Below, one piece after another: positions 23,231 through 31,625 of a stretch of DNA of 39,189 nucleotides. The translations under genes and the position numbers were made by a program. The DNA comes from a bacterium (GTDB lineage Bacteria; Hydrothermota; 32-111): assembly GCA_028698175.1 (NCBI GenBank), contig JAQVDU010000006.1:1-39189 (forward strand). Direction: 5' to 3'. The notes under the pieces were generated by a model. The model saw only the letters and a program-made list of their open reading frames with translations, had not been told where the DNA came from and did not search any database. Positions within the stretch are counted from its first letter, which is position 1. Each line of letters starts with the position of its first letter.

Positions 23231-23258
23231 TTGACTAAAACCGCATTATATATATAAT
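23231..23258 (+). promoter_or_regulatory. Promoter of the glmM-glmS operon
   Basis: TTGACT (23231-23236), a 16-base spacer and TATAAT (23253-23258) end 8 bases before the glmM ATG. The intervening bases AACAGACT contain no ribosome site, so this too looks leaderless. Confidence 0.6.
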
Positions 23259-23266
23259 AACAGACT

Positions 23267-24589
23267 ATGACACTAATAAGAAGCGTTTCCGGCATAAGAG
23301 GTCTCGTCGGAGAGGACCTCAACCCCATGAGGGTTGCAAAATTTGCATCCATTTTCGGTGATTTTGTCGAATCTGGCAAGGTCATAGGCGGAATGGACAC
23401 AAGAAAGTCGGGAGGACCCTTCTCCGAAATATTCCTTTCGACTCTAAACTACAAAGGGCTTGAAACCACCTTTACAGGCGTTGTGCCGACTCCGACAGTG
23501 CTCTTCCTCGTAAGGAACATGAAGTATGACGGAGGATTCATAATCACAGCATCGCACAATCCCCCTGAATACAACGGCATAAAGCTCGTCTCCAAACAGG
23601 GAAGGTTTTTAAACCACGCTGACTACAGGATGTTCATGAAGCTTGAAGAGAAACCTTTGAAATTTAAGGGAATCTTCAAGTCGAACAGGTACGATTCTGC
23701 TCTTTACAAAAAACACATTGATGCTGTTTTAAAACTGCCCTTCGTCAATAAACCGAAAATAAAAAAGAGAAAGCTCAAGGTTGTCTTTGACGGAGGCTGC
23801 GGAGCGGGCAGCATTGTCATTGCCGAGCTGCTCGAAGGTCTCGGAGTGAAGCTTCACACTATAAACACAAACACGGACGGGAAATTCAAACGCCCGTTGG
23901 AGCCGATACCCGCCAACCTCAAAATGCTCGAAAAGGAAGTGAGGAGGGTGAAGGCGGACATAGGACTTGCGACTGACGGAGACGGAGACAGGATAGCCAT
24001 AGTGACCCCCGGAAGGGGCTGCATTTCGGAGGAATACACCCTCGCCCTTTCAGGTCTTTACGCTCTCACCAAGTACAATAAAAAACTCATTGTGATAAAC
24101 CAGTCGACAAGCATCATGCTTGAGCTCTTAGGAGAGAAGCTCGGATTCAAAGTTGTTCGCACTCCCGTGGGAGAGGCAAATGTAGTTGACGGAATACTCC
24201 TTTCCAAGGCGGTTATAGGCGGAGAGGGAAACGGAGGAGTGATACTCCCTTCCGTGAACCTCACAAGAGACGCGCTCGTAGCTTGCGCTCTTCTTATAAG
24301 CATGCTCGCCGAATCAAAGATGGATATAGACGAAATAATAGACGACTATCCGAAGACCTACATGGAGAAGAGAAAGTATGACGTCTCTTCAGCTTCAGTT
24401 CTTGAAAGAACTGAGGAGCATTTCAAGCCCTTCCATCTGGAAAAGACAGACGGACTCAGGGTGAAGTTCAGCGACGGATTTCTGCACGTGAGAAAGTCTG
24501 GCACTGAGCCTATAATAAGGATTATCTGCGAGTTCAAAACAAAAGAGAGGACTGAGGAGATAATAAAACAGATGGAGGGAATACTGTAA
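23267..24589 (+). CDS. glmM: Phosphoglucosamine mutase
   Basis: It converts glucosamine 6-phosphate to glucosamine 1-phosphate for UDP-GlcNAc and cell-wall synthesis. The 440 residues show all four alpha-D-phosphohexomutase signatures: TASHNPPEYNG with phosphoserine Ser96, metal loop DGDGDR, sugar-binding GEGNGG and phosphate-binding RKSGTEP. By sequence alone it could be a phosphomannomutase. The glmS gene one base downstream makes GlmM the better call. The N-terminus SVSGIRG is typical and fixes the start. Confidence 0.88.
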   Translation: MTLIRSVSGIRGLVGEDLNPMRVAKFASIFGDFVESGKVIGGMDTRKSGGPFSEIFLSTLNYKGLETTFTGVVPTPTVLFLVRNMKYDGGFIITASHNPPEYNGIKLVSKQGRFLNHADYRMFMKLEEKPLKFKGIFKSNRYDSALYKKHIDAVLKLPFVNKPKIKKRKLKVVFDGGCGAGSIVIAELLEGLGVKLHTINTNTDGKFKRPLEPIPANLKMLEKEVRRVKADIGLATDGDGDRIAIVTPGRGCISEEYTLALSGLYALTKYNKKLIVINQSTSIMLELLGEKLGFKVVRTPVGEANVVDGILLSKAVIGGEGNGGVILPSVNLTRDALVACALLISMLAESKMDIDEIIDDYPKTYMEKRKYDVSSASVLERTEEHFKPFHLEKTDGLRVKFSDGFLHVRKSGTEPIIRIICEFKTKERTEEIIKQMEGIL

Positions 24590-24590
24590 A

Positions 24591-26429
24591 ATGTGCGGAA
24601 TAGTGGGATACATAGGGGTTAAAGATTCCCTCAACGTTCTCATTGACGGCCTCAAACGCCTTGAATACAGAGGCTATGATTCATCCGGCGTCTCCCTTCT
24701 CTGCAAAGAGACCGGGAATATAAAGACGATCAAGAAGGCAGGCAAGATAAAAGACCTTGAAGATGAGTTTAAAAAAAACAAGCCCTGCAAATCCCACGCG
24801 GGAATAGCCCACACAAGGTGGGCGACCCACGGAGAACCGAATGATGTAAATGCTCATCCTCACGGGGACTGCTTTAATAAAATTTCTATCGTCCACAACG
24901 GGATAATCGAAAATTACAGGTCATTAAAGAATTACCTCGCAGGCAAGGGCCACAAATTTGTTTCAGAGACTGACACTGAGGTTCTCGCCCATCTGATAGA
25001 GCATTTCTACAGGAAAGACCTCATTGACGCGGTTAAAAAAGCGCTCCTAAGGGTTGAAGGCACATACGGCATAGTTGTAATTTCATCAGACCATCCTGAC
25101 ATGCTGGTGGCGGCGAGGAAGGGCTCTCCCCTTGTCATAGGTAGGTCTGACAATGAAATGTTTATCGCATCCGACGCCTCCGCGATAATCGCGCACACCA
25201 ATCAGGTTCTCTACATGCAGGATGAGGACGTGGCAGTTCTGACAAAAAATGACATAGAGCTTTCTAAAGTGGAATCGGCAAAATCAATAGACCCGGAGTT
25301 CGTTGAGATTGAGATGACTCTCTCTCAGATAGAGAAGGGCGGCTATGACCATTTCATGCTTAAGGAGATATTCGAACAGCCGGAATCCCTCCGCGACACT
25401 GAGGTGGGCCGACTCGACAAAGAGAACGGAACAGCACGCCTCAACGGAATAAAGGATTATTTTAAAAAACTGCTCGATGCTGACAGGATAGTGATAACCG
25501 CATGCGGAACCTCCTGGCATGCATCCCTGATAGGAAAATCTCTGATTGAAACGTATACGGGAATACCGGTTGAAGTGGATTATGCATCAGAGTTCAGATA
25601 CAGAAACCCCATAATAACGGAGAGAACCGTTGTGATAGTGGTTTCGCAGAGCGGAGAGACGGCTGACACCCTTGCGGCGCTGAGAGAGGCGAAGAGCAAG
25701 GGAGCTTCAGTTCTCGGAATCTGCAACGTAGTCGGCTCTTCAATAGCAAGGGAGACAGACGCTGGCATATACACCCATGCAGGGCCTGAAATCGGAGTGG
25801 CGTCGACTAAGGCGTTCACAGCTCAGGTAATGGCATTCGCTCTGCTTGCCATCGGACTGGGAAGAAAGAAGCTTCTCTCATTTGAACAGGGTCTCTCCCT
25901 AATAAATGAGCTTGAAAAGATTCCCGGAAAGGTCAATGAAATTCTCCACGACAAAAACAAAATAGAATCAATATGCAGAAAAACCTATAAAAAGAAAAAT
26001 TTCCTATACCTCGGAAGGGGCTTCAATTTCCCCGTAGCCCTCGAAGGCGCCCTGAAGCTTAAAGAGATATCCTACATTCATGCGGAGGGCTATCCTGCCG
26101 CAGAGATGAAGCACGGACCGATAGCTCTGATAGACGAGAACATGCCGGCTCTTGTTATTGCCCTCAAGGACAGCATCTATGAAAAGATAATAAGCAACAT
26201 AAAAGAGATAAAGGCGAGAAAGGGTTATGTCATTGCAATAGCGAACAAGGGAGACAAAGAGATAAAAGATATTGCAGATGACGTTATCTATATACCTGAG
26301 ACAAAGGAGGAGTTCTCCCCAATACTCTCAATAATTCCCCTCCAGCTTATTGCTTACAAAATCGCAGTGATGAGGGGGCTTGACGTTGATATGCCGAGAA
26401 ACCTCGCAAAATCAGTGACAGTGGAGTGA
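24591..26429 (+). CDS. glmS: Glutamine-fructose-6-phosphate aminotransferase (isomerizing)
   Basis: GlmS makes glucosamine 6-phosphate from fructose 6-phosphate and glutamine. Mature Cys1 of MCGIVGYIG is the glutaminase nucleophile. The glutaminase half shows THTRWATHG-like (HTRWATHG), two SIS domains carry SQSGETADT and STKAF, and the protein ends with the canonical PRNLAKSVTVE. At 612 residues it has normal length. GGAGG lies upstream within glmM. With one base between the genes there is no room for a glmS ribozyme, so that regulation is absent here. It is the source of substrate for GlmM. Confidence 0.97.
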   Translation: MCGIVGYIGVKDSLNVLIDGLKRLEYRGYDSSGVSLLCKETGNIKTIKKAGKIKDLEDEFKKNKPCKSHAGIAHTRWATHGEPNDVNAHPHGDCFNKISIVHNGIIENYRSLKNYLAGKGHKFVSETDTEVLAHLIEHFYRKDLIDAVKKALLRVEGTYGIVVISSDHPDMLVAARKGSPLVIGRSDNEMFIASDASAIIAHTNQVLYMQDEDVAVLTKNDIELSKVESAKSIDPEFVEIEMTLSQIEKGGYDHFMLKEIFEQPESLRDTEVGRLDKENGTARLNGIKDYFKKLLDADRIVITACGTSWHASLIGKSLIETYTGIPVEVDYASEFRYRNPIITERTVVIVVSQSGETADTLAALREAKSKGASVLGICNVVGSSIARETDAGIYTHAGPEIGVASTKAFTAQVMAFALLAIGLGRKKLLSFEQGLSLINELEKIPGKVNEILHDKNKIESICRKTYKKKNFLYLGRGFNFPVALEGALKLKEISYIHAEGYPAAEMKHGPIALIDENMPALVIALKDSIYEKIISNIKEIKARKGYVIAIANKGDKEIKDIADDVIYIPETKEEFSPILSIIPLQLIAYKIAVMRGLDVDMPRNLAKSVTVE

Positions 26430-27085
26430 TGAAGAAGCTTCTCTTTCTCTTCTCATTGATTTTTTTAACTCAATTCTCTTATGCTGAGACGCTCTCCAAA
26501 GATGAGCTTTTCAGAAGGTTCGATTTGATGGAGAAGAAGCTAAAAGAGAACGTGCGGGAAATACGGGTTGAAGCTCTCTCATATATGAAGATGGACGACA
26601 ATGATTTCACAATGAAGACGCTCTCTGTCGATTTCATAGATTCACTTGAATATTCAAATGTGATGACCGACAACACAACCAAAGAGGAATTTTATTCATC
26701 AGGAAAGTCAAAAAACTCTCCGAAAACAGATATAAAGACGCAGGAAGGGGATTTTTCCATATTCACATACTCTACCAATACTCTTAACGGCCATAATCTG
26801 ACATCTGTATTGACTGAATCATTAACTTTGACTAAAGAGAACAATCTCATCAGAATTGTCTCTGATGACAAAACGTCAGTTTTTCTTCAGATGCTCTTAA
26901 AAGCAGACGACCTCAGCTTGAAGTCTCTGCAGTTCAAATCCTACTTCGGCACGTACAATGTGAAGGTTGTCAAGAGCAGAAAAATAGCTGATTATCTGAC
27001 ACTTCCCGACTCAGTGGAGGTCTTCCTCAATGAAAAGTTCGTGATGCATTCCAAGGCAAAAGACATAAAGGTGAAATTCAAATGA
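26429..27085 (+). CDS. Secreted protein, possibly LolA-like (outer-membrane lipoprotein sorting fold)
   Basis: The 218-residue protein has a signal peptide (LLFLFSLIFLTQFSYAE). A helix with repeated Leu/Lys follows, then alternating beta strands (DFSIFTYST, FVMHSKAKDIKVKFK). The size, single helix near the start and all-beta body resemble LolA/MucB-type lipid-binding half-barrels, but no diagnostic motif confirms this. The ATG overlaps the glmS stop by one base (TGATG) with GGAG just upstream; a GTG one codon earlier is also possible. It lies in the glmM-glmS operon. Confidence is high that it is exported, low for the family. Confidence 0.7.
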   Translation: MKKLLFLFSLIFLTQFSYAETLSKDELFRRFDLMEKKLKENVREIRVEALSYMKMDDNDFTMKTLSVDFIDSLEYSNVMTDNTTKEEFYSSGKSKNSPKTDIKTQEGDFSIFTYSTNTLNGHNLTSVLTESLTLTKENNLIRIVSDDKTSVFLQMLLKADDLSLKSLQFKSYFGTYNVKVVKSRKIADYLTLPDSVEVFLNEKFVMHSKAKDIKVKFK

Positions 27086-27219
27086 ACAGAAAAAAGCTGT
27101 TTTTGATTTTTCTATTTGCCGCTTCAGTTCTTCTGATCGTCGGTTTGTTGAAGGGCGACATTGCCATGATATATAATTTCGGCAGATTTATCTGCTTTGA
27201 CTGCATAGGAATATCATGA
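27082..27219 (+). CDS. 45-residue CXXC membrane peptide, CD1871A-like
   Basis: This is one N-terminal membrane helix (LFLIFLFAASVLLIVGLL) followed by an amphipathic stretch and the C-terminal motif ICFDCIGIS. The pattern helix + G-D/E + ICxxCIGI matches the small family annotated as CD1871A CXXC motif-containing proteins in clostridia. Those are often encoded next to a membrane ferredoxin-type protein, exactly the context here. The ATG overlaps the upstream stop and its own stop overlaps the next ATG (ATGA both times). It may be a small redox partner or cluster-assembly subunit; this is inferred. Confidence 0.75.
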   Translation: MNRKKLFLIFLFAASVLLIVGLLKGDIAMIYNFGRFICFDCIGIS

Positions 27220-28046
27220 GGCGCCTGATTCAGTCGCTTTCAGCGATAGCTATGAATTCATTTGTTTTTTTAAATCCCAGGGAGGGAGTCACTCTCTATC
27301 AGGGAAAACTGAAATCCGTCTGCGTTCCTATACTCAACTGCTACTCATGCCCGCTCGCATGGGGTAGCTGTCCGATAGGAACGGTTCAGCAGTCGCTTAA
27401 GATGATGAGAATCCCCTACTTTGTCTTCGGATTCTTCGCCTTCATCGGCGCTTTTGTGGGCAGATGGTCATGCGGCAATATATGCCCCTTCGGCTTTCTG
27501 CAGGAAATGCTCTATAAAATCAAAACCGCGAAGATAAGAATAAAGAGAATTTTCCGTCTGAACAAATATCTTGTTCTTCTTCTGACCCTCTCACTTCCTC
27601 TGCTGATACACCAGCCTGTCTTCTGCAAATTTTTATGCCCTGCCGGCACTATAGAGGCATCCATAGCCCAGATAGCTATGAACCCTGCGCTTCTTCAATC
27701 TATTGGAATTATTTTTTATCTCAAAGCATTACTCGCCATTATGTTTGTAGCCGGCTCCATAACAATGAAGAGGTTCTTCTGCGTTCTCTTCTGCCCGATA
27801 GGAGCCATATACGGACTCTTCAACAGAATAAGCCTCCTTCAGATAAAGTATGATGAAAAAAAATGCGTCCGCTGCGGACTCTGCAACAGAGTGTGTCCGA
27901 TGGATATAAACATTTATGAAAACCAGACGGATTATGACTGCATCAGGTGCTTTGAATGCGTCAACGTATGCCCTTATAATGCGCTTAAAAAATCAACTCT
28001 TTTTTCTAAGACTGCGACGCAAGAAAAAGATTCATCGCCGATATAA
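27216..28046 (+). CDS. Polytopic 4Fe-4S membrane protein (NapH/CcoG-like)
   Basis: The 276-residue protein has about four membrane helices. Four Cys-rich loops occur: CYSCPLAWGSCPIG, SCGNICPFGF, FCKFLCPAGT and FCVLFCPIGA, the repeated C-x3-CP-[FAI]-G of NapH/NosR/YccM-type proteins. A C-terminal bacterial ferredoxin domain carries two 4Fe-4S motifs, CVRCGLCNRVCP and CIRCFECVNVCP. It should pass electrons between a cytoplasmic donor and a membrane or periplasmic acceptor. No partner oxidoreductase is in the window apart from the CXXC peptide. Its 3' end overlaps the convergent DUF1858 gene by 41 bases. Confidence 0.85.
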   Translation: MRRLIQSLSAIAMNSFVFLNPREGVTLYQGKLKSVCVPILNCYSCPLAWGSCPIGTVQQSLKMMRIPYFVFGFFAFIGAFVGRWSCGNICPFGFLQEMLYKIKTAKIRIKRIFRLNKYLVLLLTLSLPLLIHQPVFCKFLCPAGTIEASIAQIAMNPALLQSIGIIFYLKALLAIMFVAGSITMKRFFCVLFCPIGAIYGLFNRISLLQIKYDEKKCVRCGLCNRVCPMDINIYENQTDYDCIRCFECVNVCPYNALKKSTLFSKTATQEKDSSPI

Positions 28047-28215
28047 ACTCATCAATATCCCTGACGTTCCTGCTTGACAGAAGCTCTTCAAGAGTTCCCC
28101 AGACGGGCGCTCCGCATTTTATGCAGATGATGTCGCGCTCCATAAGATAAGCGACGCTTGAAGGCCAATCCCTGACGATATCCTCGACGTACATATCTTT
28201 GGTTATTTTATTCAT
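28006..28215 (-). CDS. DUF1858-domain small protein
   Basis: The 69 residues match the DUF1858 pattern: an N-terminal segment with VEDIVRDWPSSVAYLMERDI, then CIKCGAPVWGTLEELL with a CxxC pair. DUF1858 proteins are described as associated with hybrid-cluster proteins and probable redox disulfides. It starts inside the end of ackA (8-base overlap) and so is the last gene of the operon. Its 3' end runs 41 bases into the convergent 4Fe-4S gene, placing two CxxC-type redox proteins tail to tail. Confidence 0.82.
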   Translation of the reverse strand: MNKITKDMYVEDIVRDWPSSVAYLMERDIICIKCGAPVWGTLEELLSSRNVRDIDEFISAMNLFLASQS

Positions 28216-29416
28216 CCGCCTCCTCCATTACTTTCACGACGTCCTCAGCAATGACAAGCTCTTCGTTTGTCGGTATGACGATTATCTTCACCTTTGACGA
28301 ATCCTTTGATACGATCATCTCTTTTCCTATGCAGGAATCGTTCTTCTCTTTGTCAATCTCCACGCCCATGTATCCGAGATTGTCAACCGCCCACTCCCTC
28401 ACGTTTGCAACGTTTTCTCCAATACCTGCTGTGAATACGATTGCGTCAGCTCCTCCCAGCACAGCAGAGTATGAGCCGATGAATTTTTTTATGATGTATG
28501 AAAACATTTTGAGAGCCAGCTGGGCCTTTTTGTTGCCGTTCTTTGCGGCATTCTGAACCTCTCTCATGTCTGATGACACTCCGCTCACTCCGAGAAGTCC
28601 GGAGTGCTTTGTCAGCAGCGAGACTGCCTGTTCTATCGTGAGGTCCTCTTTCTCCATTATGTTCAGTATCACGGCAGGGTCAAAGTCGCCGCACCGTGTT
28701 CCCATCATCACGCCTGCGATTGTTGAAAATCCGAGAGAGGTTTCTATGGATTTTCCGTTCTTGACTGCAGTTACAGACGCGCCGTTTCCGAGATGGCATG
28801 TAATCACGGAAAAATCATCAGGATTTCTTTTAAGAATTTCCGCCGCCCTCTTAGATACATAGTAGTGGCTTGTGCCGTGGAAACCGTACCTTCTTATTTT
28901 GTACTTTTCATAGAAGACGTATGGTATAGGGTACATGTATGCCTCTTCAGGCAGAGTGGCGTGAAATGCAGTGTCGAAGACAGCCACCTGCGGCACGTTG
29001 GGAAGCGCTCTTATGGCGGCGTTTATGCCCCTTAGATTGTAAGGATTGTGAAGAGGCGCTATCTCCGAGTATTCCTCTATCGCCTTTATCACCCTGTCAT
29101 TTATCATAACCGATCGGGAGAATTTTTCTCCTCCGTGGACTACCCTGTGACCGACCGCGTCTATTTCATTGATCCTCATAAGCACTCCGTGCTGTTTGTC
29201 AATGATGAGGTCAAGCACCTTTTCTATTGCCACTGAATGGCTTATTATCTCCTCGGAAACCTCCACGACGTCATTGTCAAACCTCTTCTGCTTCAGAAGC
29301 GAGTTTTGCATCCCAATCCTGTCAACCAGCCCCCTGACAAGAGAATCCTGCTTAGATGTGTCTATCACCTGATACTTGAGAGAGGAGCTTCCTGAATTCA
29401 AGACCAATATTTTCAT
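28208..29416 (-). CDS. ackA: Acetate kinase
   Basis: AckA makes ATP from acetyl phosphate in fermentation. Diagnostic ASKHA-fold motifs are NSGSSSLKY, GHRVVHGGE, FDTAFHATLP, RRYGFHGTSH, CHLGNGASV, GTRCGDFDP and FTAGIGEN. The length (402) is normal. The second of two adjacent ATGs is preferred because it lies at better distance from AGGTG; the first would add one residue. No phosphotransacetylase gene is in the window, so acetyl phosphate must come from an enzyme encoded elsewhere. Confidence 0.94.
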   Translation of the reverse strand: MKILVLNSGSSSLKYQVIDTSKQDSLVRGLVDRIGMQNSLLKQKRFDNDVVEVSEEIISHSVAIEKVLDLIIDKQHGVLMRINEIDAVGHRVVHGGEKFSRSVMINDRVIKAIEEYSEIAPLHNPYNLRGINAAIRALPNVPQVAVFDTAFHATLPEEAYMYPIPYVFYEKYKIRRYGFHGTSHYYVSKRAAEILKRNPDDFSVITCHLGNGASVTAVKNGKSIETSLGFSTIAGVMMGTRCGDFDPAVILNIMEKEDLTIEQAVSLLTKHSGLLGVSGVSSDMREVQNAAKNGNKKAQLALKMFSYIIKKFIGSYSAVLGGADAIVFTAGIGENVANVREWAVDNLGYMGVEIDKEKNDSCIGKEMIVSKDSSKVKIIVIPTNEELVIAEDVVKVMEEADE

Positions 29417-29423
29417 CATTCAC

Positions 29424-30278
29424 CTACTTGTAGTTTAAAAATCCTTTGCCTGCCTTTACTCCGGTGTGTCCCTTTCCGATAAGTTCTATTATTATCTGCG
29501 GCACCTTGTAAACCGAAGCATCCACTTTTGAAAGCTCTTCAATCCAAAGTTTGAAGTTGTCAAGCCCTATTTCGTCTGCCATCGTGAGCGGGCCTTTGTA
29601 CATCTTAAGACCCTTCTTCATTATATGGTCAAACTCCTCCGCCCGGATGGTTGAATCCCTCATCATGTCGCATGCTTCAAGAACTGCGGCCACGAGTATT
29701 CTCGGTCCCACCATGCCCGGATTGTCCTCGACTTCAACGCATTTTATGTCGAGTTTTTCAAAGAAATATTTCACAATTTCAGTCGTGGATGATGAAGTTT
29801 TTCCTGATTTTATAAGCTCCACTATCTTGTATATCGGAACGGAGGGAACCGGGTGTATGTTCACTGTGCGCTCCTTTCCCTCAAGACCGTCTATCACGCT
29901 CTCTATTGAATTTGTCTGCGCCGTCAGCATAACAGGTATGTTCATGTTCAGCTCATCGAAGATTCTCTTTGCAGTCGACTGTTTCACTTCGAGATTCTCC
30001 TCAACCGATTCTATAATGATGTCTATGTCGAACTTTTGAAAGTCGGAAAACCTTTCAATGTGTTCAATCCTCGACATCATCACCTTTTTATCCTTCTGCG
30101 TGAGCCCCCAATGCTCGATTTCATTGTCAATGTTCTTCTCAATAATGCTCAGCCCGTTATGGTAAACGTCGGAATTGTTTTCAAACACAACAGCCGTCAG
30201 CCCCTTGTTGACTGCTGACTGAACAAGTCCGGGCCCTATGTTTCTCATGCCGTAAAAACCCACTCTTGCTACTCTCAT
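29424..30278 (-). CDS. 3-hydroxyacyl-CoA dehydrogenase family protein (3-hydroxybutyryl-CoA dehydrogenase-like)
   Basis: The 284 residues fit a single-domain Hbd. The NAD-binding fold opens VGFYGMRNIGPGL, a variant of the usual GxGxMGxxI loop with Tyr and Arg in unusual places. The mid region is IIESVEENLEVK. The catalytic His lies in NIHPVPSVPIYKIVELI, with EDNPGMVGPRI following and an all-helical C-terminal domain ending GVKAGKGFLNY. It likely oxidises or reduces 3-hydroxyacyl-CoA; the altered glycine loop leaves cofactor and substrate open. GGAG precedes the ATG, which overlaps the ndk stop. Confidence 0.82.
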   Translation of the reverse strand: MRVARVGFYGMRNIGPGLVQSAVNKGLTAVVFENNSDVYHNGLSIIEKNIDNEIEHWGLTQKDKKVMMSRIEHIERFSDFQKFDIDIIIESVEENLEVKQSTAKRIFDELNMNIPVMLTAQTNSIESVIDGLEGKERTVNIHPVPSVPIYKIVELIKSGKTSSSTTEIVKYFFEKLDIKCVEVEDNPGMVGPRILVAAVLEACDMMRDSTIRAEEFDHIMKKGLKMYKGPLTMADEIGLDNFKLWIEELSKVDASVYKVPQIIIELIGKGHTGVKAGKGFLNYK

Positions 30279-30682
30279 TTTGTCTCCTTGAAGAATACTC
30301 TCGATTCATACGCGTAGGATTCCTTCGAATCCGAGGCATGTACGGAGTTTCTTCTGTATGTCTCTCCGTAAAGATGCCTTATTGTCTTCTCCTTAGCCTT
30401 CTCAGGATCTGTGTCTCCCACCACCTCCCGAAGATGATGCACAGCATCCTCTCTTTCGAGAATCACGCCCACGCTCTTTCCTGAAGTCATGTAGTTGACG
30501 AGGTGAATGAAAAAATCCTTGTCCTTATGGACCGAATAAAAAAGCTTTGCCTTGTTCTTGGATATCTTCTCCATCTTCAAATCAACTATCCTGAATCCTT
30601 CCCTCTCCACTATCGACAGTATCTCGCCTATCAAATGCCTGCTTACGGCATCCGGCTTAATCAGCATCAGGGTTCTTTCCAA
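30275..30682 (-). CDS. ndk: Nucleoside diphosphate kinase
   Basis: Ndk equilibrates nucleoside di- and triphosphates through a phosphohistidine. It has 135 residues, with LIKPDAVSR at the N-terminus, IRHLYG and the active-site segment RNSVHASDS (His115). One conserved Pro of the usual SGP segment is Ser here (TSGKSVGV). The start is TTG (30680-30682), one base after the arcC stop, with AGGGGG just upstream. It is coupled at its 3' end to the dehydrogenase gene. Confidence 0.94.
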   Translation of the reverse strand: MERTLMLIKPDAVSRHLIGEILSIVEREGFRIVDLKMEKISKNKAKLFYSVHKDKDFFIHLVNYMTSGKSVGVILEREDAVHHLREVVGDTDPEKAKEKTIRHLYGETYRRNSVHASDSKESYAYESRVFFKETK

Positions 30683-30683
30683 A

Positions 30684-31625
30684 TTACCCCCTTTTGATCA
30701 GTGTTCCGGAATCTCCTTTTACAACGTCTCTTCCGAGTTCGACTGAACCGATTATCGCTCTTTTTCCCGTCTTTTCGACAAAGCGGATCATCGCCTCGAT
30801 TTTCGGCCCCATGGAGCCGGCGGGAAACTGTCCCTCAAGAAAATATTTTCTTGCGTCATTCAGAGTGAGTTCGCTCAGCTCCTCTTCGTTTGCCTTTCTG
30901 TAATTTATGCACACTCTTTTTACCGCAGTGAAAATGTAAAACTCATCGGCTCCTATCTCTTCGGCCAGAAGAGCGGACGCTTTGTCTTTGTCAATCACAG
31001 CGTCAAGGCCTTCAAGATTTTTGTTTGCATCGTAATAAACCGGTATTCCGCCTCCTCCAACCGCTATCACTACGTAGTTTTTTTCAAGAAGAGCGAGAAT
31101 CGCGTCTTTTTCTATTATTCCTATCGGCTCCGGCGAAGGCACAACTCTTCTGTAGCCGCGTCCGACGTCGTGCTTGACAGTCCATCCTTTTTCAAGAAGC
31201 TGTGCGACTTCATTCTCCTTATAGAACTTGCCGACAAACTTTGACGGATTTTTTATCGAAGAATCATTCTCGTTCACAAGCACCTGAGTTATCACAACTG
31301 CCACTTTTCTCTCTATTTTTTCATTCTTCAGCCGGTTCATAAGCGACTGGGAAACCATATAGCCGATGGAGCCCTGTGTCTCCGCGTCTATCACTCCGAG
31401 AGGAAGAGAGGGAGTATCCTTTTCCGAGTTTTCATTCTTCACCATCTCAAACCCGGCCTGAGGTCCGTTTCCGTGAGTGAGAACCACTGAAAAGCCGGAA
31501 CGGAGCAGTTCGACTGCTCCGTCCAGAGACATTCTCGTATTTGCGAACTGCTCGGCTATGGTGCCCTTCTGCCCGTCCTGAATAAGGGCATTGCCGCCGA
31601 GAGCGACAACCGCTGTCTTTGCCAT
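30684..31625 (-). CDS. arcC: Carbamate kinase
   Basis: ArcC transfers phosphate from carbamoyl phosphate to ADP (or the reverse). The 313 residues show VVALGGNALI, THGNGPQAG, DAETQGSIGY, VGGGGIPV and DKDKASALLAEEI, then MGPKIEA near the C-terminus. Its ATG overlaps the stop of the upstream NTPase gene by one base (TAATG). No arginine deiminase or ornithine carbamoyltransferase gene is present, so carbamoyl phosphate must come from another route. The pairing with a cDPGS-family gene is one I recall from other anaerobes. Confidence 0.94.
   Translation of the reverse strand: MAKTAVVALGGNALIQDGQKGTIAEQFANTRMSLDGAVELLRSGFSVVLTHGNGPQAGFEMVKNENSEKDTPSLPLGVIDAETQGSIGYMVSQSLMNRLKNEKIERKVAVVITQVLVNENDSSIKNPSKFVGKFYKENEVAQLLEKGWTVKHDVGRGYRRVVPSPEPIGIIEKDAILALLEKNYVVIAVGGGGIPVYYDANKNLEGLDAVIDKDKASALLAEEIGADEFYIFTAVKRVCINYRKANEEELSELTLNDARKYFLEGQFPAGSMGPKIEAMIRFVEKTGKRAIIGSVELGRDVVKGDSGTLIKRG

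Noticed and set aside
24589-24591. Possible glmS ribozyme or riboswitch before glmS
   Set aside because: Only one base separates glmM and glmS and the upstream sequence is coding with conserved RKSGTEP, so no ribozyme core can fit.
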